Shown piece by piece: positions 51,695 to 60,993 of a DNA stretch of 64,000 nucleotides. Below the pieces are notes generated by a model. It saw only the letters and a program-made list of their open reading frames with translations. It had not been told where the DNA came from and searched no databases. The stretch's first letter is position 1. Every line of letters begins with the position of its first letter. The stretch spans positions 1 to 64,000 of the forward strand of contig NZ_JAAXCY010000016.1 in the NCBI RefSeq assembly GCF_014230465.1. Direction: 5' to 3'. Made by a program: the position numbers and the translations under genes. The DNA is from Pseudomonas cremoris (GTDB lineage: Bacteria; Pseudomonadota; Gammaproteobacteria; Pseudomonadales; Pseudomonadaceae).

Positions 51695-52732
51695 ATGATG
51701 CGTCTTTGTGCAGTTATGGTTCTTTCCCTCTTGGGCGGCCTGGTTTCAGTGCACGCCGCGCCGGCACCGCACCCGCATTGGAGTGTGGGCTTCCATCGCA
51801 TGACGTTTCTCGATCCGCTGGACCTGCAGCCGATGAAAGCCATTGCGTTTTACCCGTCTACCGACGATGAGCACACCACGCAGTTGGGCGCTTATCATGT
51901 CGCCGCCTCCGAAGACTCCAAAATCGCCATCGGACGTTTCCCGATGCTGATGCTGTCCCACGGCAACACCGGCACGCCGCTGGCGTTGCATGACCTGGCC
52001 ACCTCGCTTGCACGCAAAGGCTTTGTGGTGGTGGCGGTGCTGCACCCCGGTGACAACTACAAAGACCACAGTCGCCTGGGTACGGTGAGCAACCTGTATG
52101 GGCGGCCGATCCAGATTTCCGAAGCCATCACCGCCACGTTGGGCGATTCGATGTTGTCGCCGTTCGTTAACGTCGACCAAGTGGGGGTGATCGGTTATTC
52201 CGCCGGCGGCGAAACCGCATTGATTCTGGCCGGCGCCAAACCCGACTTCGACCGCCTGCGCCGCTACTGCCAAGAGCGCCCGGAAGACCGCGACGCCTGC
52301 ACCACCAAGGGCGAACTGGTGGTGGACCGCGATGACCTGCAGCCTCAAGCCGATCCCCGTATTCACGCCTTGATGTTGATGGCGCCGCTGAGCCTGATGT
52401 TTGGCCGTCATACCCTGGCCGACGTGCACGTGCCCGTGCTGCTCTACAGCGGCGACGGCGACAAGTTGGTGGCGGTGGACAAGAACGCCGCCGCGCTGGC
52501 GCGCAAACTGCCGGAACCGCCGAACTTCAAGCTACTGGCCGGGGCAGGGCACTTTGTATTTATGGCTCCGTGCGACAGCGATCAATTGGCCGCCATGCCG
52601 GCGATTTGCACCGATGCCGATGGTGTTGACCGCGAAGGCATTCACCGGGACTTGATTTCCGAGGCGGGGCGTTTTTTCAGCCACACCCTCGGACAATCGA
52701 CCCGCGCCGGTATGCAGACCGCTGATCAATAA
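51695..52732 (+). CDS. Secreted alpha/beta hydrolase, PAF-acetylhydrolase/dienelactone-hydrolase-like
   Basis: A 345-residue hydrolase with a Sec signal peptide (MMRLCAVMVLSLLGGLVSVHA), so periplasmic or secreted. The oxyanion region is MLMLSHGNTGTPLAL, the nucleophile elbow GYSAGGE with Ser169, and a GAGHFVFMAP segment supplies the likely catalytic His. Two Cys in RRYCQERPEDRDACT suggest a disulfide. The ATG at 51695 follows AAAGGTGG; an ATG at 51629 would bury the signal peptide. It is convergent with an MFS gene (7-bp overlap). The 241-bp gap upstream shows nothing I can name. Confidence 0.82.
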   Translation: MMRLCAVMVLSLLGGLVSVHAAPAPHPHWSVGFHRMTFLDPLDLQPMKAIAFYPSTDDEHTTQLGAYHVAASEDSKIAIGRFPMLMLSHGNTGTPLALHDLATSLARKGFVVVAVLHPGDNYKDHSRLGTVSNLYGRPIQISEAITATLGDSMLSPFVNVDQVGVIGYSAGGETALILAGAKPDFDRLRRYCQERPEDRDACTTKGELVVDRDDLQPQADPRIHALMLMAPLSLMFGRHTLADVHVPVLLYSGDGDKLVAVDKNAAALARKLPEPPNFKLLAGAGHFVFMAPCDSDQLAAMPAICTDADGVDREGIHRDLISEAGRFFSHTLGQSTRAGMQTADQ

Positions 52733-53901
52733 GCGCGGCGCATGAGCGCGACGGTCACGGCCAGGGCGGTGACCGACAGCAGCGCCGCGCAAAAGAAGAT
52801 CCAGCCGTAGCCGAGGTTCAGCGCCACGGCCCCCATCAACGGCCCGGCAATTGCCAGGGCCAGGTCAAAAAACACGGCGTACGCACTCAGCCCGGCACCA
52901 CGGCTGCTGTTGGGCACCTGCTTGATGGCCTCTACACCCAGCGCCGGGTATACCAACGACAAGCCGAAACCGGTCAGCCCAGCACCAATCAATGCAACGC
53001 CAGTTGAGGGTGCCATCCATAGCAGGGTCAGGCCGAGGGTTTCGATGATCATGCAGGCAATCGCGGCGCGGAACCCACCGAAGCGGCTGATGGCCGAGAT
53101 GAACACCAGGCGTGACACGATAAAACACACGCCGAACACCGTCAGGCAGTACGCCGCACCGGCCCAGCCACGGTTGAGGTAATACAGGGTAATAAAAGTA
53201 GTGAGGGTGCCGTAGCCAATCGACGCCAGGCACAAGCTGGCACCAAACGGCGCGATGCGCCCGAACACGGCCCAGAACGGCAGGCGCTCACCGCGTACCA
53301 CCGGCACCGACGGTTTGTTGCGGATCAACACCAACCCCAGCGCCGACAACACCGAGAGCGCGATGCCCAGGCTGGTGTAGCCGTATTGCGCGACCATCAC
53401 CACGCCCAGCGGCGCGCCAACGGCGATGGCCCCATAGGAGGCAATGCCGTTCCAGGAAATCGAGCGCGCGGTATGCTCGGCACCCACCTGGCCCATGCAC
53501 CAACTAATGGTGCCCACGCCGATCAGGCCTTGCGCCACACCCAGCAACAGTCGAGCGGCGATCAGAATGCCCAGGCTGAGTGTGGGCATGCTCTCCACCA
53601 GCGTCGCGAAAAACGTCAGCACACCGCTTACCAGAATCCCCGCCAACCCCAGCACAATCGCACGCTTGGTACCGACGTTGTCCGACATCCTCCCGGCCAT
53701 CGGCCGGCTAAGCAGGGTGGCGAGGTACTGCGAGCCAATGGTAATCCCGGCGACGACAGCGCTGAACCCCAGTTGCTCGTGCACATAGCCAGGGATCACT
53801 GCGATCGGCAGCCCGATGCAGATGAACGCGATGAAGGTATAAAAGACGATGGAGACGATCTGAAGGGTGATCGACAGGGAACTGGGGGCGGCGGCAGGCA
53901 T
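52726..53901 (-). CDS. MFS transporter, YhhS/YfcJ type
   Basis: A major facilitator of about 391 residues. IGLPIAVIPGYVHEQLGFSAVVAGI and LLSRPMAGRMSDNVGTKRAI match the YhhS/YfcJ group, linked to arabinose or herbicide efflux in other bacteria. Twelve hydrophobic segments are countable. The start at 53901 gives the family-length N terminus; ATGs at 53937 and 53934 would add a dozen residues and no site has a strong ribosome signal. Likely an efflux pump of unknown substrate. Confidence 0.83.
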   Translation of the reverse strand: MPAAAPSSLSITLQIVSIVFYTFIAFICIGLPIAVIPGYVHEQLGFSAVVAGITIGSQYLATLLSRPMAGRMSDNVGTKRAIVLGLAGILVSGVLTFFATLVESMPTLSLGILIAARLLLGVAQGLIGVGTISWCMGQVGAEHTARSISWNGIASYGAIAVGAPLGVVMVAQYGYTSLGIALSVLSALGLVLIRNKPSVPVVRGERLPFWAVFGRIAPFGASLCLASIGYGTLTTFITLYYLNRGWAGAAYCLTVFGVCFIVSRLVFISAISRFGGFRAAIACMIIETLGLTLLWMAPSTGVALIGAGLTGFGLSLVYPALGVEAIKQVPNSSRGAGLSAYAVFFDLALAIAGPLMGAVALNLGYGWIFFCAALLSVTALAVTVALMRRAY

Positions 53902-53975
53902 GGTCACTCGTTCGCGGGCGGGCGGTGACGGCATCATGGCAAGGGTCTGGAGGAAAAGAAAGCTGGCTAACGACT

Positions 53976-54110
53976 TGTAGTGAGCGGGCTTGTCCCGCGC
54001 TGGGCTGCGAAGCGGCCCCAAAAAAAACACCGCAGTCTGCCTGGCAGAACGCGGTGTTTGGTTTTAGGGCTGCGTCGCAGCCCAGCGCGGGGCAAGCCCG
54101 CTCACTACAA
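53976..54110. repeat. Long hairpin repeat, second copy of the TAGTGAGCGGGCTTG family
   Basis: Arms TTGTAGTGAGCGGGCTTG... and ...CAAGCCCGCTCACTACAA mirror the element at 6058-6193, including inner GGGCTGC/GCAGCCC hairpins. The spacer holds its own hairpin, ACACCGC/GCGGTGT. It separates the MFS start from the ybiT stop, both genes being leftward. Confidence 0.85.
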
Positions 54111-54137
54111 CAAGCCCTGTCAGCAGGGTAAGCAGGG

Positions 54138-55724
54138 TTAAAACACCACGCCTTGGCTACGCAGGTAATCGTCATAGGTGCCGCTGAAGTCGATCACGCC
54201 GGTGGCGCTCAACTCGATGATGCGGGTGGCCAGGGACGATACGAACTCACGGTCGTGGCTGACGAAGATCAGCGTGCCCGGGTAGTTCTCCAGCGCCAGG
54301 TTCAGCGCTTCGATGGATTCCATGTCCAAGTGGTTGGTCGGTTCGTCCATGATCAGCACGTTCGGCTTTTGCAGGATCAGCTTGCCGAACAGCATGCGGC
54401 CTTGCTCACCACCGGAAATCACCTTCACCGATTTCTGGATCTCGTCGTTGGAGAACAGCATGCGGCCCAGCGTGCCACGGATCATTTGCTCGCCTTGGGT
54501 CCATTGGCCCATCCAGTCGAACAGCGTGACGTCGTCTTCGAAGTCATGCGCGTGGTCCTGGGCGTAGTAGCCCAGTTCGGCGGCGTCGGTCCACTTGATG
54601 CTACCGGCGTCCGGGGTCAGTTCGTTGACCAGGGTGCGCAGCAGGGTGGTTTTGCCGATACCGTTCGGGCCGATGATCGCTACGCGCTCGCCGGCTTCAA
54701 CCTGGAAGCTGAAGTCTTTGAACAACGGCTTGCCGTCAAAGCCCTTGGCCATGCGCTCGACGATGACCGCCTGACGGTGCAGCTTCTTGTTTTGCTCGAA
54801 ACGGATGAACGGGCTCACACGGCTCGAAGGCTTGACCTCGGCCAACTGGATCTTGTCGATCGCCTTGGCACGGGAAGTGGCCTGCTTGGCTTTCGAGGCG
54901 TTGGCCGAGAAGCGGCTGACGAAGGATTGCAGCTCGGAGATCTGCGCCTTCTTCTTGGCGTTGTCCGACAGCAGTTGCTCGCGGGACTGGGTCGCCACGG
55001 TCATGTACTCGTCGTAGTTGCCCGGGAACAGGCGCAGCTCGCCGTAGTCCAGGTCAGCCATGTGGGTGCACACGCTGTTCAGGAAGTGACGGTCGTGAGA
55101 GATGATGATCATCAGGCTGGAGCGCTGAGTCAGGATGTTTTCCAGCCAGCGGATGGTGTTGATGTCCAAGTGGTTGGTCGGTTCGTCGAGCAACAGCACT
55201 TCAGGATCGGAGAACAATGCCTGCGCCAGCAATACACGCAGCTTCCAGCCGGGGGACACTTCGCTCATCGGGCCGAAGTGTTGTTCCAGGGGAATACCAA
55301 GGCCCAGCAGCAGTTCACCGGCACGGGATTCGGCGGTGTAGCCGTCCATTTCGGCGAACTCGGTTTCCAGCTCGGCCACGGCCATGCCGTCTTCTTCGCT
55401 CATTTCCGGCAGCGAGTAGATGCGGTCGCGCTCGGCCTTGACCTTCCACAGCTCTTCGTGACCCATGATCACGGTGTCGAGCACGGTGAATTCTTCGTAG
55501 GCGAACTGGTCCTGGCGCAGTTTACCCAGGCGCACATTCGGCTCCAGCATGACCTGTCCGCCGGACGGATCGAGGTCGCCACCGAGGATTTTCATGAAGG
55601 TCGACTTGCCGCAACCGTTGGCACCGATCAAACCATAACGGTTGCCAGCGCCGAACTTGACCGAGACGTTCTCGAAGAGCGGCTTGGCGCCGAACTGCAT
55701 GGTGATGTTAGCTGTGGAGATCAA
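54138..55724 (-). CDS. ybiT: ABC-F family ATPase YbiT
   Basis: A 528-residue cytoplasmic ribosome-associated ATPase without membrane segments. Domain 1 has Walker [10 protein letters not shown] and signature [16 protein letters not shown]; domain 2 has GPNGIGKTT and [16 protein letters not shown]. Both Walker B motifs read [11 protein letters not shown]. The linker (about 240-310, [25 protein letters not shown]) is the P-site-tRNA interaction motif typical of YbiT. The start is TTG at 55724, with AGGTAAAG upstream; no in-frame ATG fits the conserved [12 protein letters not shown] terminus. It tunes translation on difficult sequences. Confidence 0.93.
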   Translation of the reverse strand: MISTANITMQFGAKPLFENVSVKFGAGNRYGLIGANGCGKSTFMKILGGDLDPSGGQVMLEPNVRLGKLRQDQFAYEEFTVLDTVIMGHEELWKVKAERDRIYSLPEMSEEDGMAVAELETEFAEMDGYTAESRAGELLLGLGIPLEQHFGPMSEVSPGWKLRVLLAQALFSDPEVLLLDEPTNHLDINTIRWLENILTQRSSLMIIISHDRHFLNSVCTHMADLDYGELRLFPGNYDEYMTVATQSREQLLSDNAKKKAQISELQSFVSRFSANASKAKQATSRAKAIDKIQLAEVKPSSRVSPFIRFEQNKKLHRQAVIVERMAKGFDGKPLFKDFSFQVEAGERVAIIGPNGIGKTTLLRTLVNELTPDAGSIKWTDAAELGYYAQDHAHDFEDDVTLFDWMGQWTQGEQMIRGTLGRMLFSNDEIQKSVKVISGGEQGRMLFGKLILQKPNVLIMDEPTNHLDMESIEALNLALENYPGTLIFVSHDREFVSSLATRIIELSATGVIDFSGTYDDYLRSQGVVF

Positions 55725-55922
55725 TTACTTTACCTATCAATGGGTTGCGAGCGTGGCGGCAGGAGCCTTCAGGCATGCATCAACAGCGACATCAAGGCGC
55801 GAAACCCGGTCGCTGAGCAGAAAATTGGGGATGTGTGTTGGAATTTGGCGCGCATTGTCGCATATGTCAGGCGACAGTTGTATGGCGAAACCGACGAGGC
55901 CGCTGCTTAGCGTCGCCTGGGT

Positions 55923-56249
55923 TCAAAAAGCCGTCACTATCGCCTGGGCAAGCTGTTGGTCGGACATCAGGGGCGGGCGGTAGGTCGCGCGGTAATACCG
56001 TGCGGCTTGCTCGAACTGCGCACCACGGATCTCGCCCTCCGAGCCGATAAATGCCAGCGCGTCGCTCTTGGAGGATTTGAACAGCTCTGGAATGTAGGAC
56101 GTTGCCGCCGTTGTGCCGCCAATGATCACGGTGGGGATGATCGAGGTGATCATCAGCGCGGCCTGGAAGGGGTTGTTGTTTTCTGCCGCGACGGCCGGGT
56201 TGCCAGACGACACCATGAGGGCGGCCGTCAGTATCTTCCATGACTTCAT
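55923..56249 (-). CDS. DUF2388 secreted protein
   Basis: A 108-residue protein with a Sec signal peptide (MKSWKILTAALMVSSGNPAVAA). The mature part has TTAATSYIPELFKSSKSDALAFIGSEGEIRGAQFEQAA, the DUF2388 pattern found almost only in Pseudomonas. Function unknown. AAGGACGC gives a good ribosome site. It follows an MFS gene on the same strand but is probably separately transcribed. The 198-bp gap before ybiT contains nothing recognisable. Confidence 0.85.
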   Translation of the reverse strand: MKSWKILTAALMVSSGNPAVAAENNNPFQAALMITSIIPTVIIGGTTAATSYIPELFKSSKSDALAFIGSEGEIRGAQFEQAARYYRATYRPPLMSDQQLAQAIVTAF

Positions 56250-56292
56250 TTAATGCGTCCTTGCTTTCGAGTGGCGCGCATTGTCGTCTATT

Positions 56293-57531
56293 TCAAGCCA
56301 CGGCTGCATGCTGTGCGTGCGTTGGTTTGGCCAATGTCTCCGGCATCGCCAGCCACAACAGCGCCAGCGCAGCAGCCGCGACGGCCGCCAGGGTCAGGAA
56401 CGCCGCGTTGTAACCGGCCTGTTGCACCACAAAACCGGCGAGGCTTGTGCTCAACGCCGCGCCTAGGCCAAACACGGTGGACAGGGCGCCCAGGCTGACA
56501 TTGAAGCGGCCGGTGCCTTGGGTCAGGTCCTTGACGATCACTGGGAACAACGCACCGAAGATGCCCGCGCCGATGCCGTCGAGCATCTGCACGGCCACCA
56601 GCCAGTAAGGGTCATCGGACAAGGTATAGAGCACGCCCCGCAGCGGCAGGATCATGAATCCCGCGAGCAGCAACGGCTTGCGCCCCCAGAGGTCAGCCTT
56701 GATTCCGACCAGCCAGGCCATCGGCACCATCACCAATTGCGCGGCGACGATACACGCCGAGGTCAGTGGCGTGGCCATCTGCAGGTTGATCTGCGACAGC
56801 TTCTGGCTGACCAGCGGCAGCATCGCGGCATTGGCCAGGTGGAACAGCGCGCAGCAAATGGCGAACAACAGGAGCGGGCGGTTTGCCAGCAGCACACTGA
56901 TGCCCGAGGGCTGCGCATGATCGGTGGCATGGGCAGGGTCGAAGCCGCGGGCCACTTCATGGTCGATCGCTTGTGCCGACACGCAACCGACCGCCACCAC
57001 GCTGGCCAGTGCCATGAACGCCATGAGGTAGAACACCACGACGGGGCCGAACAGGTACGCCAGGCCGCCGGCTAGGAGGGCGGCCACGGCATTGCCCGCG
57101 TGATTGAAGGTTTCGTTGCGCCCGGTACGCCGGGTGAACGCACGCGGGCCGGTGATCCCCAGGGAGATCGCGGAAATCGCTGGGGCGAACACCGAGGCAG
57201 CCACTGCACTGGCTGCCTGGGTCAATGCAACCAGCGTGAAGGACCTGACAAAGGGCAGCATCAGGCAGCTGCCGGTCACGAGGAGGGCGGCAATCGCGAT
57301 GACCGCGCGCTTGCTGCGGGTGCGATCGATCAGGGCGCCCGCCGGGCCTTGGGTGATCAGCGCAGCAATGCCCGCCAGGGTCATGACCACGCCGATACTG
57401 GCCGGGTCCCATTTGTGCACGGCCAATAGGTAGATCGCCAGGTATGGGCCGAGACCGTCGCGTACATCCGCCAGGAAGAAATTCAAGCTGTCCAGGGACA
57501 GGGTATTGCGCAGGTCAGTGTGTTTAGCCAT
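56293..57531 (-). CDS. MFS transporter
   Basis: A major facilitator of about 412 residues with 12 hydrophobic segments. The first half has FFLADVRDGLGPYLAIYLL and GPAGALIDRTRSKRAVIA; after helix 7, GIKADLWGRKPLLLAGF is the second motif A copy. This is the efflux-like branch often annotated as multidrug or unknown. Two starts are possible: 57531 (MAKHTDLRN), which fits the family, and 57573, which has AGG further upstream. Substrate unknown. It is divergent from the methyltransferase gene. Confidence 0.82.
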   Translation of the reverse strand: MAKHTDLRNTLSLDSLNFFLADVRDGLGPYLAIYLLAVHKWDPASIGVVMTLAGIAALITQGPAGALIDRTRSKRAVIAIAALLVTGSCLMLPFVRSFTLVALTQAASAVAASVFAPAISAISLGITGPRAFTRRTGRNETFNHAGNAVAALLAGGLAYLFGPVVVFYLMAFMALASVVAVGCVSAQAIDHEVARGFDPAHATDHAQPSGISVLLANRPLLLFAICCALFHLANAAMLPLVSQKLSQINLQMATPLTSACIVAAQLVMVPMAWLVGIKADLWGRKPLLLAGFMILPLRGVLYTLSDDPYWLVAVQMLDGIGAGIFGALFPVIVKDLTQGTGRFNVSLGALSTVFGLGAALSTSLAGFVVQQAGYNAAFLTLAAVAAAALALLWLAMPETLAKPTHAQHAAVA

Positions 57532-57686
57532 AGCGAGGACTACGCAAGGGGCGTTCACCGGCTGAACACTCATTGCGTTAATGACCTACCGGTCAGGCGT
57601 TAAGTTTCGCCCGCATCTTGGGGTTTTAATCGGCGAGCACTTGGCTTATTTTCTCAACCTCGCTGTAACGACTTTCTGGAGACGCA

Positions 57687-58499
57687 ATGGACATGCCCTC
57701 AGCTCAACAGGCGATTGCCTGCAACAAGGACGCGTGGGATCAATCGGCCAGCCTGCACAAAACCACTGATACCTGGGCCGCCTTGCTTAAGTCGGTGAGC
57801 AACCCCGGTTTTTCCTGCCTGGACCCAACGATCACCGGGTTGTTGCAAGACCTTGGCGTGGCGGGAAAGGACGTGGTGCAACTGTGCTGCAATAACGGCC
57901 GCGAAAGCCTGTCGTTGTATGGGCTTGGCGCGCGCTCGGTGGTGGGGGTTGACCAGTCCCGCGCCTTCCTCGAGCAGGCGCGTGAGCTGGCCGATGTGTC
58001 CCCGCATGATCCCGAATTCATCGAAAGCGATATCCACCATCTGCCCGCGCAGTTGCACGAACGGTTTGATATCGCCTTGGTAACCATCGGTGTGCTCGGC
58101 TGGATGCCGGATGTGGCGCTGTTCATGCGCCATGTCGCCAGCACCTTGAAGCCGGGCGGCAGCCTGGTGATGTATGAAACCCATCCCTTCCTTGAGGTGT
58201 TCGACCCCAGGGCCGCCGAGCCCCTGTTGCCGGCCAGCTCGTACTTCCAGCGCGAGCCGTTTGTGCTGCAGGAGTCGATTGTCTATGAAGGCCTGGGCGA
58301 GGAGGCGGGGCCGACGTCCTATTGGTTCGTCCACACCTTGGGCGACGTGATCAGTGCAGCCATCTGCGCCGATTTGCAGATTACGCACCTGCAGGAATAT
58401 GCCCACTCCAACCGTGAAGAACTCTACGACCAGTATGAGCACCAGCCCGCACAACTGCCGCTGTGTTTCACTCTGATGGCTACCAAACGCCCCGGCTAA
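57687..58499 (+). CDS. SAM-dependent methyltransferase
   Basis: A 270-residue class I methyltransferase. Motif I reads VVQLCCNNGRESL (around 63-75), with Asn-Asn where CGTG is usual. The acidic ribose-binding residue lies in VVGVDQSRAFLEQAREL, motif post-II is FIESDIHHLP, and LKPGGSLVMYETHPF follows. The product is probably a small molecule methylated on O, N or S; no substrate hint is visible nearby. The start has TGGAGACGCA. No terminator of its own orientation is clear; the hairpin downstream serves the opposite strand. Confidence 0.85.
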   Translation: MDMPSAQQAIACNKDAWDQSASLHKTTDTWAALLKSVSNPGFSCLDPTITGLLQDLGVAGKDVVQLCCNNGRESLSLYGLGARSVVGVDQSRAFLEQARELADVSPHDPEFIESDIHHLPAQLHERFDIALVTIGVLGWMPDVALFMRHVASTLKPGGSLVMYETHPFLEVFDPRAAEPLLPASSYFQREPFVLQESIVYEGLGEEAGPTSYWFVHTLGDVISAAICADLQITHLQEYAHSNREELYDQYEHQPAQLPLCFTLMATKRPG

Positions 58500-58522
58500 G
58501 CTCATTTTCACAGGCAAAAAAA

Positions 58523-58544
58523 AGCCCGCGATAAGAGGCGGGCT
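58523..58544 (-). terminator. Rho-independent terminator for the TIGR03067-like gene
   Basis: On the minus strand AGCCCGC and GCGGGCT arms (58538-58544 and 58523-58529) form a seven-pair stem with an eight-base loop followed by a run of eight T. It lies 93 bp downstream of the leftward gene's stop. Confidence 0.85.
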
Positions 58545-58636
58545 AAGGGATTCACTGGAGTAGGTAGGCTTCACCCTATAGACCTGAAAGTGAAGGCTTT
58601 GTGAAAATGCGGTCGTAAGCTTGAATGGTTCTGCAA

Positions 58637-59023
58637 TCAAGCTCGGCGTACGAAAGTGCGCATGGTTTGACCTGGGCCAGTACTGAATGTAATGGGCCTG
58701 GGCATACTTTCATCCGCTGCGATAAACACAAATTCATCGCCTTCAAGGCGATAGCTCGCGGGCAACTGCTTACCTGCGTCGTCTCCTATGGAGTCCACCC
58801 AGGTAATGCTCTTGGGAACAGTGGTGCTGTCTAGAAAAAACCGTCCAGCCAGTAATACATCGCCATCGACGGTTTTCACTTCGAAACGGTCGTCGGTAAT
58901 CGTGGTAATTGCCCCCGGAGCGCTGTGGGCATCGACGGGATTGAGCACGCCACTGTCTTCAAGTGAGGTTTGCTCCCACGCACCTTGAAGGGCTTGGAAA
59001 TCCGGGTCTGAAATGGATGGCAT
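58637..59023 (-). CDS. TIGR03067-like small lipocalin-type protein
   Basis: A 128-residue soluble protein without signal peptide. The pattern LQGAWEQTSLEDSG, FEVKTVDGDVLLAGRFFLD, PKSITWVD, YRLEGDEFVFIAA and RPITFST follows the TIGR03067 family (short beta-rich domain), which I know mainly from Planctomycetes. Function unknown. AAGGAATTTGT precedes the start. A classic terminator follows. It stands alone between a methyltransferase and a Wzz-like gene. Confidence 0.75.
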   Translation of the reverse strand: MPSISDPDFQALQGAWEQTSLEDSGVLNPVDAHSAPGAITTITDDRFEVKTVDGDVLLAGRFFLDSTTVPKSITWVDSIGDDAGKQLPASYRLEGDEFVFIAADESMPRPITFSTGPGQTMRTFVRRA

Positions 59024-59420
59024 ACAAATTCCTTTTTGCTGAAGGGCTAATCGCTGCTTTAAGGGGATAAGGCGGGACGCTTTATCACCATGCGCGTAAT
59101 TATGTGTAGGAATATTCCTGTTTTTTAGTTTTACCTAATATTTTCCCTTATAAGACAGGCAATTAGCGTTACTTTGCCTGGCCGCTGGGTAACGTCTCGT
59201 AACGGATCGTCTATGCTCCGGGTGCCTGCCAGTAACGGCACCTGTGAAACTGAAATAAAACCGCTTGCAGCTTGGCAGGCGTGTCAGTCAATTGGGTGGT
59301 CCCTTTGCCGGCAGAGGGCCACGTATGTCGTGAGCCCGGACGTTGCCCCCTGTTTATTCGGTTGTTATCCAGGTCTGAGTTTTTGGGCACTGCATTTCAA
59401 CTCATCAGGGTGTATGAATT
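59024..59420. other. Upstream region of the Wzz-like gene
   Basis: A 397-bp stretch between divergent genes with no credible coding sequence. The left third is AT-rich (around 59090-59150) and likely holds promoters. A small stem TGCCAGTAACGGCA lies near 59226. I looked for ops/JUMPstart elements, expected before long polysaccharide operons, and saw none. Confidence 0.5.
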
Positions 59421-60737
59421 TTGAACAACACTCCTCAGCTTCACCCTCATTTAGCCTCGGACGAGATCGATCTTTTTGAGCTGTTTCAGGCGCTCTGGAA
59501 GCGCAAGGCATGGGTCATCGGCTGCGCGATGCTGACAGGCCTGCTGGGAGCAGGCTACGCATTTCTTGCTCCCCAGGTTTACCAAGTCAGCAGTGTGTTG
59601 CGGCCTGCCGCGATCAACGAACTGGACGCACTCAACCGGTCTGAAGTCTACATGCTGCCGCCAGCCGATGCGTTGGCCAAGGTTGGCGCGCAACTGGATT
59701 CCTATGAATCCAAGCTGGGCTTTTTCAGGGCCAACCCCGTGCTGTTCGAAGCGTTTCAGCGGCCCGGGCAAAACCTGGAGCAGAGCTTTGAGGCGTTTAA
59801 CCGTGATGCGATCACGCTGGTCCTGCCTGACCCAAAGAAGTCCGAATCCTTCAACAGTTTTCTTCGCCTGGAAATGCAGTACCCGAAGGGGATTGACGGT
59901 GCGGCGATCCTTAATGGGTTTGTCGACTACGCCATTGCGCAGGAGCGCGGTCAGGTGGGCGCCGACCTGAAGGTCATCGTGAATAACCGCCTCAACGAAC
60001 TCAAGGGCAAGATCGATGCTGCTCGCGCTAACTATGAAACAGCCAAGGAGTCGAAAATCGCCAGGTTGCTGGAGGCTGACAACGTCAAGCGTGCCCGGCT
60101 GCAGGATGAACTCACGGCCTTGCGTTTGCAGATGAAGATGGAGCGCGCCAGTCGCCTGGCAGAGTTGGCGGAAGCGATCGAGATTGCCAAGTCCATTGGC
60201 ATCAAAAACCCCACCACGCCCTCTGCGATGGGCGGTGAGGCATCGCGTAGCTCAAGCCAGGTGATGCGTACTGTCGTAACGAACCAGGCGATCCCCTTGT
60301 ACTTCATGGGCAGTGAGGTACTGGAGGCGGAGAGGGCCGCGCTAAAACAGCGTACCAACGACGACTTCACCAATAGTCGTGTCGCCGAGATCGGCAAGGA
60401 GTTGCGCATGCTCGATATCAATCGTGAGGTGGAGGTCCTCAACAATCGTAAGAATGAAGATATGTTCCTGCAGGATGTTGAACCGTTGTGGGCCGAAGTG
60501 TCGCGGTTACGTGGCCTCAATATCGACATGACCGACTTGAAACTGGTGACAGTCGACCGGCAGGCGCAGGAACCCATGGGCCCGATAAAACCCAAGAAGG
60601 CCTTGATCATTGCATTAAGCACGGTGGCTGGGTTGATGCTTGGGACATTGGTGGCGCTGCTTCTGCATTTCGTTCAGGTGCGCCGTGAAACGGGACCATT
60701 TTCGTTGGCCGGCGATCGCCGTTTACCGCGCCCGTAG
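59421..60737 (+). CDS. Polysaccharide chain-length determinant (Wzz-like)
   Basis: A 438-residue inner-membrane protein of the Wzz/PCP family. Cytoplasmic EIDLFELFQALWKRKAW leads into membrane helix 1 (about 31-50). A long periplasmic part, partly coiled (about 180-350, e.g. RLNELKGKIDAARANYETAKES), follows. The proline-rich PMGPIKPKKALIIALSTVAGLMLGTL with helix 2 is at about 390-415. It sets O-antigen modal length. The start is TTG at 59421; the nearby ATG is out of frame. No O-antigen cluster is adjacent, so it acts in trans, as a solitary Wzz. Confidence 0.88.
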   Translation: MNNTPQLHPHLASDEIDLFELFQALWKRKAWVIGCAMLTGLLGAGYAFLAPQVYQVSSVLRPAAINELDALNRSEVYMLPPADALAKVGAQLDSYESKLGFFRANPVLFEAFQRPGQNLEQSFEAFNRDAITLVLPDPKKSESFNSFLRLEMQYPKGIDGAAILNGFVDYAIAQERGQVGADLKVIVNNRLNELKGKIDAARANYETAKESKIARLLEADNVKRARLQDELTALRLQMKMERASRLAELAEAIEIAKSIGIKNPTTPSAMGGEASRSSSQVMRTVVTNQAIPLYFMGSEVLEAERAALKQRTNDDFTNSRVAEIGKELRMLDINREVEVLNNRKNEDMFLQDVEPLWAEVSRLRGLNIDMTDLKLVTVDRQAQEPMGPIKPKKALIIALSTVAGLMLGTLVALLLHFVQVRRETGPFSLAGDRRLPRP

Positions 60738-60993
60738 GACGGGTTAAGCGTACTGCGGGCTCGCCGCAAGTCGAGCCCGCTGATACACATTCAGTGGACA
60801 GCTTTTCACAATTCTTAGTTAACTTTTGGTTACAAACTGTGGCTAAATAACTGGCAATGGCCTCGCGCCGGCTGGTCATTCAGTCGGTTTGGCCGAGTGT
60901 GTGAATTGTGATTTCAGGTGCTGCATCTTCAATCCCCGGCCGTTGTGGGCACGTGGGAGCAGCCTGTTCTCTACTGACTTGTGACCAAATCTC

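Noticed and set aside
54153..55910. 585-codon open frame opposite ybiT
   Set aside because: No family-like motifs; the opposite strand carries two intact ABC modules.
59024..59420. ops/JUMPstart element before the Wzz-like gene
   Set aside because: No GGCGGTAGCGT-like sequence found.
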